A stretch of 64,000 nt of DNA from Ferrovibrio terrae (lineage in GTDB: Bacteria; Pseudomonadota; Alphaproteobacteria; Ferrovibrionales; Ferrovibrionaceae): the NCBI RefSeq assembly GCF_007197755.1, contig NZ_CP041636.1, positions 2,206,001 to 2,270,000 on the forward strand, in the 5' to 3' direction. The notes beneath the pieces were generated by a model. That model was not told the origin of the DNA and did not search any database. It saw nothing but the letters and a program-made list of their open reading frames with translations. The translations under genes were made by a program, and so were the position numbers. Of the stretch, positions 45,837 through 54,306 are shown piece by piece. The stretch's first letter is position 1. Every line of letters begins with the position of its first letter.

Positions 45837-47095
45837 GCCGCATCCAGCCAGAGTTTGCCATCGCGCACTGCTGCGATGCGGGCCGCGATAATGCTGCCCT
45901 TGGTCATGTGATCGGGCAGCACGACGGGCGCATAGGTCTCGTCACGGCCCACGCCAGCCTGCTCGACCAGGATCTGTGCTTCCACGCCAATGCGTCGGCT
46001 GAGGAAACGTTGCAACGCTGCATCGGCGGTCTGGCGCAGGATGGCGGCACGCGCCTTGCGCAGCTCGACCGGCAATTGCGGCATGCGCGCGGCCGGCGTA
46101 CCGGGGCGCGGCGAATAGGGAAATACATGCACGAAGGCAAGGCTGGCCTCGTCGATCAGGCTGCGACTGTTCTCAAACGCCGCTTCGCTCTCGGTCGGAA
46201 AGCCGGCGATCAGGTCGGCACCCAGCGCGATGCCGGGCCGCAACTCCTGCAACCGCTGCGCCATCTCCAGGGCTTGGGCGCGGCTGTGGCGGCGTTTCAT
46301 GCGTTTGAGGATCAGGTCGTCGCCGGCCTGCAGGCTCAAGTGAGCATGCGGCATCACGCGCGGTTCGTCGGCATAAAGCTGCAGCAGCTCGTCGTCGATC
46401 TCGGCGGGATCCAGCGAGGAAAACCGCAGGCGATCCACGCCCGGCACCAGATCGAGCAGCCGGCGCGCGGCATTGCCCAAAGTCGGCTTGCCCGGCAGGT
46501 CATGGCCATAGGAGGTGATGTCGACGCCAGTCAGAACGAATTCGCGATAGCCACGCCCGACCAGCGCGCGGGCCTGTTCGATCACGGCGCCAAGCGGCAG
46601 CGAGCGGCTCGGGCCACGACCATAGGGAATGATGCAGAAGGTGCAGCGGTGATCGCAGCCCTGCTGGATTTCGAGATAGGCGCGCGGCCGGCCGGGGAAG
46701 TGGCTGACGGCGGGCAAGGCTGCCGGCGCGTCCTGCAGGATATCGCCCACTGCGATGCGACTGCTGCCGGCGCCGAGATCGCGCCAGACAGTCTCGTTCA
46801 GCTTCTCGCGATTGCCGATCACATGGTCGACTTCCGGCATTGCCGAGAAAGCGGCGGCATTGATCTGCGCGGCACAGCCGGTGACGACGATGCGGGCATT
46901 GGGCTGTTCGCGGCGCAGTCGGCGGATCGCCTGCCGCGCCTGCTTCTCGGCTTCCGCGGTCACGGCGCAGGTATTCACCACCACGATATCGTTGCGGCCA
47001 TGCTTATCCAGCGCGGCGCGGATCGCCTCACCCTCATAGGAGTTGAGGCGGCAGCCGAAATTCAGGACGTCGGACTCTTTCGCTGCCGACATCAC
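45833..47095 (-). CDS. mtaB: tRNA t6A37 methylthiotransferase MtaB
   Basis: A 420-residue radical SAM methylthiotransferase that turns t6A into ms2t6A at position 37 of tRNAs. The N-terminal UPF0004 domain begins VLNFGCRLNSYEGEAIR with further Cys in VVNTCAVTAEAEKQARQAIR and VVTGCAAQ; these bind the auxiliary cluster. The radical SAM motif is GCDHRCTFCIIPYGRG. The NFGCRLN start separates MtaB from MiaB. It overlaps both dapF and ftsY by four bases. Confidence 0.92.
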   Translation of the reverse strand: MMSAAKESDVLNFGCRLNSYEGEAIRAALDKHGRNDIVVVNTCAVTAEAEKQARQAIRRLRREQPNARIVVTGCAAQINAAAFSAMPEVDHVIGNREKLNETVWRDLGAGSSRIAVGDILQDAPAALPAVSHFPGRPRAYLEIQQGCDHRCTFCIIPYGRGPSRSLPLGAVIEQARALVGRGYREFVLTGVDITSYGHDLPGKPTLGNAARRLLDLVPGVDRLRFSSLDPAEIDDELLQLYADEPRVMPHAHLSLQAGDDLILKRMKRRHSRAQALEMAQRLQELRPGIALGADLIAGFPTESEAAFENSRSLIDEASLAFVHVFPYSPRPGTPAARMPQLPVELRKARAAILRQTADAALQRFLSRRIGVEAQILVEQAGVGRDETYAPVVLPDHMTKGSIIAARIAAVRDGKLWLDAA

Positions 47096-47913
47096 GCGGC
47101 GTCGTGCAGGGCGGCCCAGAAGGTCGGCGGGATTTCGCCGCGGAAGGCCTCGGTGGCCGGGCCGGTCATGTAGATATGATTGTCAGCGCCCCATTCGATG
47201 GTCAGCACGCCGCCATCCAGCACGATCTGCGCCTTGCGCTCGCTCAGATCGCGGCGGGCAGCGGCGACCAGCGTGGCGCAGGCGCCGGTGCCGCAGGCGC
47301 GCGTGATACCGGCGCCGCGTTCCCAGACGCGCATGCGGATCTGCTTGCGGTCGATGATCTGCGCGAATTCCACGTTGATGCGCTGCGGGAACAGCGGATC
47401 ATGCTCGATCTGCGGGCCGATCTCGGCCAGCGGTACGGCCTCGGCATTGGGCACGAAGAACACGACATGCGGGTTGCCGACATTGACGCCGCCCGGCTTG
47501 TCGTAGCCGGCATGACTGTAGGCCATGCTCATCGTGTTCATCTCTCGCGACAACGGAATCGCCTGCCAGTCGAAACGCGGCTCGCCCATGTCAATGGTGA
47601 TCACGCCGCTGGCGCCGGACCGGGCATTCAGCCAGCCGCCCAGCGTGTCGATGCTGACGGCATCCTTGCCATTCTCACGCATCAACAGGGTGGCGACGCA
47701 GCGCGCCGCATTGCCGCAGGATTCCACCTCGCCGCCATCGACGTTGTGAATACGCATGAAGGCATCCGCCTTGTCCGAGCGCTCGATGGTGATCATCTGG
47801 TCGAAGCCCACGCCGCGCTTGCGGTCGCCGAGCAGCTTCACGGCCGCCAGGTCGAGCGGCAGGCTGTGGGCGCGCGCGTCCAGCACCACGAAATCGTTGC
47901 CGAGTCCGTGCAT
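47092..47913 (-). CDS. dapF: Diaminopimelate epimerase
   Basis: A 273-residue, metal- and PLP-independent racemase that makes meso-diaminopimelate for lysine and peptidoglycan. The two catalytic Cys are in VESCGNAARCVA and ITRACGTGACATLV. The ATG at 47913 gives a protein starting MHGLGNDF, but the in-frame bases just upstream read PFVK, which matches the conserved F-x-K-M-H-G-L-G-N-D-F of the family. The only possible start before the upstream stop (TAA at 47953-47955) is a CTG at 47928. True translation may begin there. It is the first gene of the dapF-mtaB-ftsY unit, with 136 bp upstream for a promoter. Confidence 0.95.
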   Translation of the reverse strand: MHGLGNDFVVLDARAHSLPLDLAAVKLLGDRKRGVGFDQMITIERSDKADAFMRIHNVDGGEVESCGNAARCVATLLMRENGKDAVSIDTLGGWLNARSGASGVITIDMGEPRFDWQAIPLSREMNTMSMAYSHAGYDKPGGVNVGNPHVVFFVPNAEAVPLAEIGPQIEHDPLFPQRINVEFAQIIDRKQIRMRVWERGAGITRACGTGACATLVAAARRDLSERKAQIVLDGGVLTIEWGADNHIYMTGPATEAFRGEIPPTFWAALHDAA

Positions 47914-48049
47914 TTTGACGAAGGGCAGGGGGCGGTGGGATACATGCGGGGGTTATAGGGCTGGTGAGGGGGTGGAGTCCAGATAAGGTCGGCCGGGCTG
48001 GAAAAACAGGGGCGGGAAAACCCGAAGTCCCGAGATATTCCGGGGCGGC

Positions 48050-48556
48050 CTACGGGGTTGGTTTGCCCGGCTTGGCTTTGTCCACCGCGGCTTTCAGCGA
48101 GGCGCGCAGTTGGGCCTCCAGCGGGCCACCCGAACCTTTGATCTTGTGCGACACCACCACGTAGAGGGTGTCGACATGGATGGAGACGATTTCCTGCTGC
48201 AGCTCGTCGAGGTCTTCCAGCTCTTTGAGGAAATCGTGCAGTGATTTGGCAAACTCGGTCAGCAGCGGATAGCCGAATACGCCGCCCATACCTTTGATCT
48301 GGAAGGCTTCCTCGCGGATGTGGTCCAGCACCTCGCGGCGGGCGGAGGGATCGGTGGCGGCGCGGCCCAGCGCCTCGCGCAGGCCTTTCAGGCTTTCCAC
48401 CGTCTCATTCAGGAACTCGGCCGAGGAATTCTCGACCAGCTGCTCCATCTTCTTGAGGGTTTCCTCGTCAAGCTTGATGCTCATGCCGGTCTTGTAATTG
48501 ACCGCCTTGCGCTTCAACTCGCCGCGATTGGGGATGATCTGGGCTTTGTTACGCAT
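48050..48556 (-). CDS. Hpt-like helical protein lacking the phospho-acceptor histidine
   Basis: A 168-residue, mostly helical protein. Residues 75-115 align with the Hpt four-helix bundle: where Hpt proteins have A-H-x-L-K-G-S, this protein has A84-F85-Q-I-K-G-M, followed by GGVFGYPLLTEFAKSLHDFL, which matches the second Hpt helix. Phe replaces the phosphorylated His, so phosphotransfer through this residue is impossible; the nearby H79 is one and a half turns earlier. The start is the ATG at 48556; the longer frame crosses the receiver gene. It follows a receiver gene by 14 bp on the same strand, so the two are probably made together. Confidence 0.78.
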   Translation of the reverse strand: MRNKAQIIPNRGELKRKAVNYKTGMSIKLDEETLKKMEQLVENSSAEFLNETVESLKGLREALGRAATDPSARREVLDHIREEAFQIKGMGGVFGYPLLTEFAKSLHDFLKELEDLDELQQEIVSIHVDTLYVVVSHKIKGSGGPLEAQLRASLKAAVDKAKPGKPTP

Positions 48557-48570
48557 CGCGCGTGGCCCGG

Positions 48571-49068
48571 CTATTCCGGCTTCTGCTGGCGACGGTCGGG
48601 CCCTTCGAAGGGAATCTGCTGCCGGCGGCGGTCGGGGCCGAAATAGCCTTTCACGCTGACGAAGTCGCGCGGCCGTGCAATCACCGAAACCAGGCGGCGA
48701 TACATGCCGTCCGCCGTGAAGGGTTTGGCAAGGAACTCGGTCACACCCTTGTCGCGCGATTCCATAACGTATTCGACTTCGGAATTTGCGGTCAGCATGA
48801 TCACCGGCATCATGCGGTCTGGCGAGCCGCCGTCGGTGCGCAGCCAGTCGAGCAGTTCCAGGCCGGACCGCGGCTTGAGATTCCATTCGGTCACCAGCAC
48901 GTCGTAGCCGCCGGCGCGCAGGTTGGCGATCGCCTTCTCGCTGTCGCGCGCGGTGGTCACCTGCGTGCAGCCGAGCATCATCAGGATGTCTTTCACCAGC
49001 TGGCACATCAGCCGATTGGTATCGACGACCAGAAAGCGGACATGGCTGAAATCGATTTTTTCCGACAT
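48571..49068 (-). CDS. Single-domain receiver (CheY-like) protein with Glu in place of the phospho-acceptor Asp
   Basis: A 165-residue protein that aligns with CheY without gaps over about 70 residues. FLVVDTNRLMCQLVKDIL replaces the second Asp of the acidic pair by Thr (D16, T17), and VLVTEWNLKPRSGLELL has Glu61 where CheY has Asp57 in SDWN. T93 (VIMLTANSE) and K115 (EFLAKPF) are kept. Glu can mimic phospho-Asp, so the protein may be locked in an active state. A basic C-terminal tail of about 25 residues holds GPDRRR (144-149) and a second GPDRR (156-160). It is first in a two-gene unit with the Hpt-like protein. Confidence 0.88.
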   Translation of the reverse strand: MSEKIDFSHVRFLVVDTNRLMCQLVKDILMMLGCTQVTTARDSEKAIANLRAGGYDVLVTEWNLKPRSGLELLDWLRTDGGSPDRMMPVIMLTANSEVEYVMESRDKGVTEFLAKPFTADGMYRRLVSVIARPRDFVSVKGYFGPDRRRQQIPFEGPDRRQQKPE

Positions 49069-49129
49069 CCCCTTCGACCGCCCCTCTGCTCACAACCCGA
49101 ATACGCGGGTAGGTCAGCTTTTTCTGACT

Positions 49130-49149
49130 GCACGGGCTCTTGCCCGTGC
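49130..49149. promoter_or_regulatory. Perfect inverted repeat in receiver/MFS divergent region
   Basis: GCACGGGC-TCTT-GCCCGTGC, an 8-bp perfect stem with a 4-base loop, lying 62 bp upstream of the receiver start and 144 bp upstream of the MFS start. No T-run follows on either strand, so an operator is more likely than a terminator. Confidence 0.4.
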
Positions 49150-49216
49150 TTGACTGCGCTGTGCTAGAATCGTGGAAATACTTTTGCGATCATATATATA
49201 CTGGCAGTCCGGTGAA

Positions 49217-49263
49217 GCCAACCAATCCGTGACACCTGTGAGGGGATTGGCTGGCCTTTTATT
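49217..49263 (+). terminator. Terminator-like hairpin in the leader of the MFS gene
   Basis: A 12-bp stem with one mismatch, GCCAACCAATCC / GGATTGGCTGGC, a 15-base loop, and a TTTTATT tail, only 30 bp before the ATG of the Bcr/CflA gene. It points in the direction of that gene, so it may attenuate transcription into it. There is no coding gene upstream on this strand that would need a terminator here. Confidence 0.55.
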
Positions 49264-49292
49264 CTACCTGCCACTTACCGCCTCTGGGCCCG

Positions 49293-50498
49293 ATGTCCAA
49301 ACCCCCTGCGCCGGCCGGCCTGCTTCTGCTCATTACGATCCTGTATTCCAACGGGATTCTGGCGGCCACCATGTACCTGCCGTCGCTGCCCACCATCGGC
49401 GAGCAACTCTCTGCGCCGGCAGATGTTCTGCCCATTACCCTGACGGCCTATTTCCTCACTTTTGCCGGAGGCCAGCTGCTGTTCGGTCCCTTGAGCGACC
49501 GTTACGGCCGGCGGCCGCTGCTGCTCGGCGGCCTGATGATCATGGTGGCCGGTTCCACGGCCTGCGCCCTGGTCGACAGCCTGCAGGGTCTGCTCTGGTC
49601 CCGCGCGGCGCAGGGGCTGGGCGCTGCCAGTGCCATGGTCATCGGCCGGGCCATCATCAACGATGCCTACGACCGTACACAGGCTGCCCGCGCTACCTCG
49701 GTGATCAGTGCGGCGATGGCCCTCGCGCCGATCGTGTCGCCGCTGCTGGGCGGCCTGATCGAGCATTATATCGGCTGGCGCGCCAATTTCTGGATCAGCG
49801 GCGGCATCACGCTGTCGGTGATGCTGATGCTGGCGCGGCGCATGCCGGAAACCTATACGCCGGGCCTGAACAGTGGTCCGCTGCTGCCGGGCATTCTGCG
49901 CGCCTACGGTTTCCTGCTGGGCAGCCGCATCTTTCTCACCTTTGGTCTGCTCAACATGGCCATCTTCGCCGGCCTGCATGGCTTCAGCGCCGCCGCGCCT
50001 TCGGTGCTGATCGGCAGCATGGATCTCGATCCGGTCAGTTTCGGCCTTCTGATGGCGTTCGGCAGCGCCGGCTTCTTCATTGGCGCGGTGGTCTCCTCCT
50101 GGCTTGGCGCGCGGCTTGGGCTGCGGCGCATGGTCGATCTCGGTGTGGTCTGCATGCTGGGCGGCGCCCTCGGCCTGGCGGTCTGGGTCGAGGTTTTCGG
50201 CCCCAGCATCACCGCCATTGTGGTGCTGCGCATGATCTGGGCCATCGGCATGGGACTGGCGCTGCCCAACTCGGTGGTGGCCGCGGTTGGCGTCAATCCG
50301 GCCACCATCGGCGCCGGAGCCGCGCTGTCCGGTTTCCTGCAGACAATGGGTGGCATCATGGGATCAGCGGTGAATGCGCTGTTCCCGGCCGGCGACGCAC
50401 TTTCGCTCGGGCTGGCATTTGCCTGCACCGCGCTGTTCGGTGCCACAGTGTGGTGGATGAACCGCGATGCCGCCGCACCGACCCTGAGGGCCGGTTGA
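49293..50498 (+). CDS. Bcr/CflA-family drug resistance MFS transporter (second copy)
   Basis: A 401-residue inner-membrane antiporter with about 12 helices. It has LAATMYLPSLPTIGEQL, the loop 2-3 motif GPLSDRYGRRPLLLGGL, AMVIGRAIINDAYDR and ALAPIVSPLLGGLIEHYIGW, the Bcr/CflA set. It is a paralogue of the protein at 16275-17477, with clear but modest similarity. The substrate is unknown. A terminator-like hairpin sits in its leader. It converges on thyX with a 30-bp gap. Confidence 0.9.
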   Translation: MSKPPAPAGLLLLITILYSNGILAATMYLPSLPTIGEQLSAPADVLPITLTAYFLTFAGGQLLFGPLSDRYGRRPLLLGGLMIMVAGSTACALVDSLQGLLWSRAAQGLGAASAMVIGRAIINDAYDRTQAARATSVISAAMALAPIVSPLLGGLIEHYIGWRANFWISGGITLSVMLMLARRMPETYTPGLNSGPLLPGILRAYGFLLGSRIFLTFGLLNMAIFAGLHGFSAAAPSVLIGSMDLDPVSFGLLMAFGSAGFFIGAVVSSWLGARLGLRRMVDLGVVCMLGGALGLAVWVEVFGPSITAIVVLRMIWAIGMGLALPNSVVAAVGVNPATIGAGAALSGFLQTMGGIMGSAVNALFPAGDALSLGLAFACTALFGATVWWMNRDAAAPTLRAG

Positions 50499-50528
50499 CG
50501 CTGTAGCCCAAGGGCATCAGCCCAGGAA

Positions 50529-51467
50529 TCAGCCCTGGGGCTTCAGCACATCCATCAGCTCACGCCATTCGCGCGCGCTCAGGCCTGATCCGGCCTGGTC
50601 GACCTGCTCGCCGGCCAACATGCGGCGCACGGCCTTGATGGCGGTGGCGGAAAGCGCTGCCCCGCCGATGCGATATTCCCTGAAGGCGTCGTAGCAGGCC
50701 GGCACCCAGCGCTGCACGGTGTCGAGCATGGCTTCGGCATAGACGCGGATTTCGTACTGCGCATGGCTGTCGGCCCGCAGGCTGAGGAAGTGCAGCAGAT
50801 TCAGCAGGTCGGTCTTCCAGTACCACTGGGTGTAGAAGTTCACCGTCAGGTTCATGCGGGCAAGTTCGCGCGCCAGGCCTTCGCGATCCTCGTCGCGCTT
50901 GCTGCCATCTGGCTTCTCGTTGAGCATTTCCTCATACGAGGCGTAGCTCTGCGCGGCGTCGCGCTTCAGCAGGTCCAGCACGCGGGCGGCTTCTGAACCC
51001 GTCAGCACATCGCCGCGGCCCTGGCGGTTCGAGCTGGACTGCGCCGCCAGCTGGTCCGGCGCCGGGATGTAGAATTCGTTGTCGAGGATCGAATAGCGCG
51101 CCGAGTATTCGTTCACATTGGCGGTGCGATGGCGGATCCACTGGCGCGCCACGAAGATCGGCAGCTTCACATGGTACTTGATTTCGCACATCTCGAACGG
51201 CGTGGTGTGCCGATGGCGCATCAGGTAGTTGATCAGGCCGCGATCCTCGCTGACCTTCTTGGTGCCGCGGCCATAGGAGACGCGGGCCGCCTGCACTACC
51301 GCCGAGTCGTCACCCATGTAATCGATGACCCGGACGAAGCCATGGTCGAGCACGTTGAGCGGCTCGTACAGGATCTCTTCCAGCGCCGGCACGGTGGCGC
51401 GGCGGGTGGTCTGGCTCTGGCTGCGCAGGGCGGCGATTTCGGCGGCCTGCTCCGGCGTCATGGTCAT
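50529..51467 (-). CDS. thyX: Flavin-dependent thymidylate synthase ThyX
   Basis: A 312-residue enzyme that makes dTMP from dUMP using FAD, NADPH and methylene-tetrahydrofolate. The ThyX signature is [15 protein letters not shown] (RHRxxSxNExSxRY family motif), preceded by [24 protein letters not shown] lies about nine bases before the ATG at 51467, which removes 45 unconserved residues of the longer frame. It is divergent from the tmRNA gene. Confidence 0.95.
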   Translation of the reverse strand: MTMTPEQAAEIAALRSQSQTTRRATVPALEEILYEPLNVLDHGFVRVIDYMGDDSAVVQAARVSYGRGTKKVSEDRGLINYLMRHRHTTPFEMCEIKYHVKLPIFVARQWIRHRTANVNEYSARYSILDNEFYIPAPDQLAAQSSSNRQGRGDVLTGSEAARVLDLLKRDAAQSYASYEEMLNEKPDGSKRDEDREGLARELARMNLTVNFYTQWYWKTDLLNLLHFLSLRADSHAQYEIRVYAEAMLDTVQRWVPACYDAFREYRIGGAALSATAIKAVRRMLAGEQVDQAGSGLSAREWRELMDVLKPQG

Positions 51468-51581
51468 GCGGCAAATCTCCGGGCAATACCGGCGACTCGG
51501 GCCGCCGGGCGAAAGCAGGAGGTTATAGACCGCCACCCCGAGTCCGCCCAAGTCTCCCGGAAGACCGTTCGGGTGGGGCCC

Positions 51582-51610
51582 TTCAAAAACCCCTCCGGAC
51601 ACACTAGATT
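51582..51610 (+). promoter_or_regulatory. Candidate promoter of the tmRNA gene
   Basis: TTCAAA and TAGATT with exactly 17 bases between them. The expected transcript start (about 51617) coincides with the first hairpin of the tmRNA acceptor piece. Confidence 0.5.
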
Positions 51611-51616
51611 AGGTCT

Positions 51617-51930
51617 GTCGGGGCAACCCGACTATGGCGATAAACGCCGTGCGGAATAGGCGTTACGGACCCGGGGGCAGTACCCGGCGCCTCCACCATG
51701 AGCCCAGACTGGTGACCCCAGATTGGGCCGTTATCGGCCACTCTGGGCTGATGCTGGGGGCGAATCAGCTTCGACGTGCGCAGTAAAAACACGGTTTTTG
51801 CCCGGCATGATACCGCCGTTATCGGGTCAACCTCTAAGTGCCAACGACAATCGCGTTGCACTCGCTGCCTAATAGGTAAGCGCGGCTCGGGGGGCGCCGG
51901 GCAACAGAAGCCCCCCACTTTCCGTTAAGA
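51617..51930 (+). ncRNA. ssrA: Circularly permuted two-piece tmRNA (alphaproteobacterial type)
   Basis: The 3' tRNA-like half comes first: it ends GGCGCCTCCACCA at 51698, preceded by a T-arm (CCGGG-GGCAGTA-CCCGG). A spacer follows (51699-51755) that folds on itself (AGCCCAGA / TCTGGGCT) and should be removed. The 5' half starts at 51756 with GGGGGCGAATCAGCTTCGAC. The two halves form a 7-bp acceptor stem with a G3-U pair, the alanine identity element. The tag frame is at 51840-51872: GCC resume codon, then AAC GAC AAT CGC GTT GCA CTC GCT GCC TAA, giving (A)ANDNRVALAA. A G/C-rich hairpin follows the tag. The RNA rescues stalled ribosomes. Piece ends at 51617 and 51930 are estimates. The SspB adaptor gene lies just downstream. 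Confidence 0.93.
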
Positions 51931-51968
51931 CCCTCTTTTCTGATAAGGGCCCCCTTTTCTGATAAGGG
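51931..51968 (+). repeat. Tandem 19-bp repeat after the tmRNA
   Basis: Two adjacent copies of CCC(C/T)CTTTTCTGATAAGGG at 51931-51949 and 51950-51968, differing at one position. Each can fold as a small CCC..GGG hairpin with a T-rich stretch. It may be the tmRNA terminator or a processing site. Confidence 0.7.
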
Positions 51969-52041
51969 TACGGACAATAGCTGTGGATGACCCCGGCTAT
52001 AGCCCGGCTTGGAATTGAACCCCCCGAAGCAGAGGGGTAAA

Positions 52042-52587
52042 ATGGTGCAATCGCGTTATCGAGAAGATTCAGTCATGGCCGGCAAGCTGCTCGACTATAA
52101 CCTCCTGGTGGAAACCGCGCTGCGTGGCGCGGTGCGCGAGGCGCTGAAGCGCGCCGCGGAATTCGGCCTGCCCGGCAACCACCATTTCTACATCACCTTC
52201 CGCACCGACCAGACCGGCGTCGAACTGCCGGACTATCTGCATGAGCGCTATCCGGAAGAGATGACCATCGTGCTGCAGCACCAGTATTGGGGGCTGGAGG
52301 CGCATGAAGACTGGTTCCAGGCCACGCTCAGCTTCAATAAGGTGCCCGAGCGCCTGGTGATCCCCTATGCGGCGATCACGGCCTTTGCCGATCCCAGCGT
52401 GCAGTTCGGCCTGCAGTTCCGCGTCATGCCGAATGCGGAAAACCGCCCGGCCATGGCCACGCCCGCGCCGATCGGCAATGCCGAGCCCGGCCAGGCCGGG
52501 GATGCCGACGCGACTACTGAGGATTCAGCCGAGCGCAAGACCGGCGACGTGGTTGCGCTGGATGCCTTCCGCAAGAAGAAACCCTAG
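52042..52587 (+). CDS. sspB: ClpXP adaptor SspB (alphaproteobacterial type)
   Basis: A 181-residue adaptor that binds ssrA-tagged proteins and delivers them to ClpXP. It aligns with Caulobacter Ssp[54 protein letters not shown] and [20 protein letters not shown]. The C-terminal 50 residues are disordered, with the short ClpX-binding tail ([14 protein letters not shown]) at the end. The ATG at 52042 has AGAGGGG upstream; the ATG at 52075 is an alternative. It lies about 110 bp after the tmRNA that makes its target tag. Confidence 0.93.
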   Translation: MVQSRYREDSVMAGKLLDYNLLVETALRGAVREALKRAAEFGLPGNHHFYITFRTDQTGVELPDYLHERYPEEMTIVLQHQYWGLEAHEDWFQATLSFNKVPERLVIPYAAITAFADPSVQFGLQFRVMPNAENRPAMATPAPIGNAEPGQAGDADATTEDSAERKTGDVVALDAFRKKKP

Positions 52588-52645
52588 ACCGCCTTTTCTT
52601 TGCCGGCTCAAACCCTGGAGCCGCAGACCAGCCCCGGAGACGACA

Positions 52646-54256
52646 ATGCCCGAGTTCCGCTACGAGGACCTGCTTCCGCTCGGTCCCGACACCACGCCCT
52701 ATCGCAAGATCTCCGGCGACGGCGTCGAAGTCATCAAGGCGGCCGGCAAGGACATCCTGCAGGTCAGCGACCAGGCGCTCGGCGATCTCACCTTCAACGC
52801 CATGCGCGACATCGCGCATCTGTTCCGTCCCGGCCATCTGGCGCAGCTGCGCGCCATCCTGGACGACAAGGATGCCTCGCCCAACGATCACTTCGTAGCA
52901 TTAGAGCTTCTGAAGAACGCCAATATCTCGGCCGGCATGGTGCTGCCGTCCTGCCAGGATACCGGCACCGCCATCGTGATCGGCAAGAAGGGCCAGTATG
53001 TCTGGACCTCTGGCAGCGACGAGGCGGCGATCTCGAAGGGCGTCTACCGCACCTATACCGAGACCAGCCTGCGCTACTCGCAGCTCGCGCCGCTCACCAT
53101 GTTCGAGGAAAAGAACACCGGCACGAATCTGCCGGCGCAGATCGAGCTCTATGCCACCGAGGGCGACGCCTACAAGTTCCTGTTCATGGCCAAGGGCGGC
53201 GGCTCGGCCAACAAGACTTATCTGTTCCAGCAGACGCCTGCCGTGCTGCGTGGCGACAACCTGATCAAATTCCTCGATACCCAGATCAAGACGCTTGGTA
53301 CGGCCGCCTGCCCGCCCTATCACCTGGCTATCGTGATCGGCGGCCTCTCCGCTGAATTGAACCTCAAGACCGCCAAGCTGGCCTCGGCGCGCTATCTCGA
53401 CCATCTGCCGACCAAAGGCAGCGACGCCGGCCATGCCTTCCGCGATATCGAATTCGAGCAGAAGATTCTCGAACTCACCCGCGCCAATGGCATCGGCGCG
53501 CAGTTCGGCGGCAAGTATTTCTGCCACGACGTGCGCGTGATCCGTCTGCCGCGGCATGGCGCCTCCGTGCCGGTCGGCATGGCGGTGTCCTGCTCGGCCG
53601 ACCGCCAGGCGCTGGGCAAGATCACCCGCGATGGCATCTATCTCGAACAGCTCGAAACCAATCCGGCGCAGTATCTGCCCGAGCGGGAAGACAAGCTGTC
53701 GGCGGAAGTGGTCAGGATCGACCTGAACCAGCCGATGAGCGAAATCCGCAAGACGCTGTCGCAGTATCCGGTCAAGACGCGGCTGTCGCTTAGCGGCACG
53801 CTGATTGTCGCCCGCGATCTGGCGCATGCCAAATTCGCCGAACGCATCGAGCGCGGCGAGGGCCTGCCCGACTATGTGAAGAACCACATGATCTATTATG
53901 CAGGCCCGGCCAAGACGCCCGATGGCATGGCGTCCGGCTCGTTCGGCCCGACCACGGCCGGCCGCATGGATTCTTATGTCGGCACGCTGATGGAAAACGG
54001 CGGCGGCTTCATCAGCCTCGCCAAGGGCAACCGATCCAAGCAGGTGACCGAAGCCTGCAAGAAATACGGCGGCTTCTATCTCGGCTCGATCGGCGGTCCG
54101 GCCGCGATCCTGGCCAAGAACTGCATCAAGAAGGTCGAGCAGCACGAATATCCCGAACTCGGCATGGAGTCGGTGTGGAAGATCGACGTGGAAGACTTCC
54201 CCGCCTTCATCATCGTGGACGACAAGGGCAACGACTTCTTCGCCAATCTGGCGTAG
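52646..54256 (+). CDS. Fumarate hydratase, class I (4Fe-4S)
   Basis: A 536-residue two-domain class I fumarase that interconverts fumarate and malate. The cluster Cys are in [34 protein letters not shown] and [35 protein letters not shown] is the C-terminal domain signature. GGAG lies seven bases before the ATG at 52646. It follows sspB by 58 bp and ends at a shared terminator. The enzyme is oxygen-sensitive in other bacteria. Confidence 0.95.
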   Translation: MPEFRYEDLLPLGPDTTPYRKISGDGVEVIKAAGKDILQVSDQALGDLTFNAMRDIAHLFRPGHLAQLRAILDDKDASPNDHFVALELLKNANISAGMVLPSCQDTGTAIVIGKKGQYVWTSGSDEAAISKGVYRTYTETSLRYSQLAPLTMFEEKNTGTNLPAQIELYATEGDAYKFLFMAKGGGSANKTYLFQQTPAVLRGDNLIKFLDTQIKTLGTAACPPYHLAIVIGGLSAELNLKTAKLASARYLDHLPTKGSDAGHAFRDIEFEQKILELTRANGIGAQFGGKYFCHDVRVIRLPRHGASVPVGMAVSCSADRQALGKITRDGIYLEQLETNPAQYLPEREDKLSAEVVRIDLNQPMSEIRKTLSQYPVKTRLSLSGTLIVARDLAHAKFAERIERGEGLPDYVKNHMIYYAGPAKTPDGMASGSFGPTTAGRMDSYVGTLMENGGGFISLAKGNRSKQVTEACKKYGGFYLGSIGGPAAILAKNCIKKVEQHEYPELGMESVWKIDVEDFPAFIIVDDKGNDFFANLA

Positions 54257-54276
54257 CCCACGCTTCTTCAGAAAAT

Positions 54277-54306
54277 GAAAAGGCCACCGCGAGGTGGCCT
54301 TTTCAT
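54277..54306. terminator. Bidirectional terminator between fumarase and the second liv operon
   Basis: A perfect 11-bp stem AAAAGGCCACC / GGTGGCCTTTT with a GCGA tetraloop. It has A-runs and T-runs on both sides and lies between converging genes. Confidence 0.9.

Noticed and set aside
49172-50506. 444-codon plus-strand frame from a GTG at 49172
   Set aside because: It overlaps the Bcr/CflA gene in another frame and has no membrane helices or motifs; the leader part is better read as non-coding.
51604-51918. 104-codon minus-strand open frame
   Set aside because: It lies exactly over the tmRNA gene, which explains the conserved-looking sequence.
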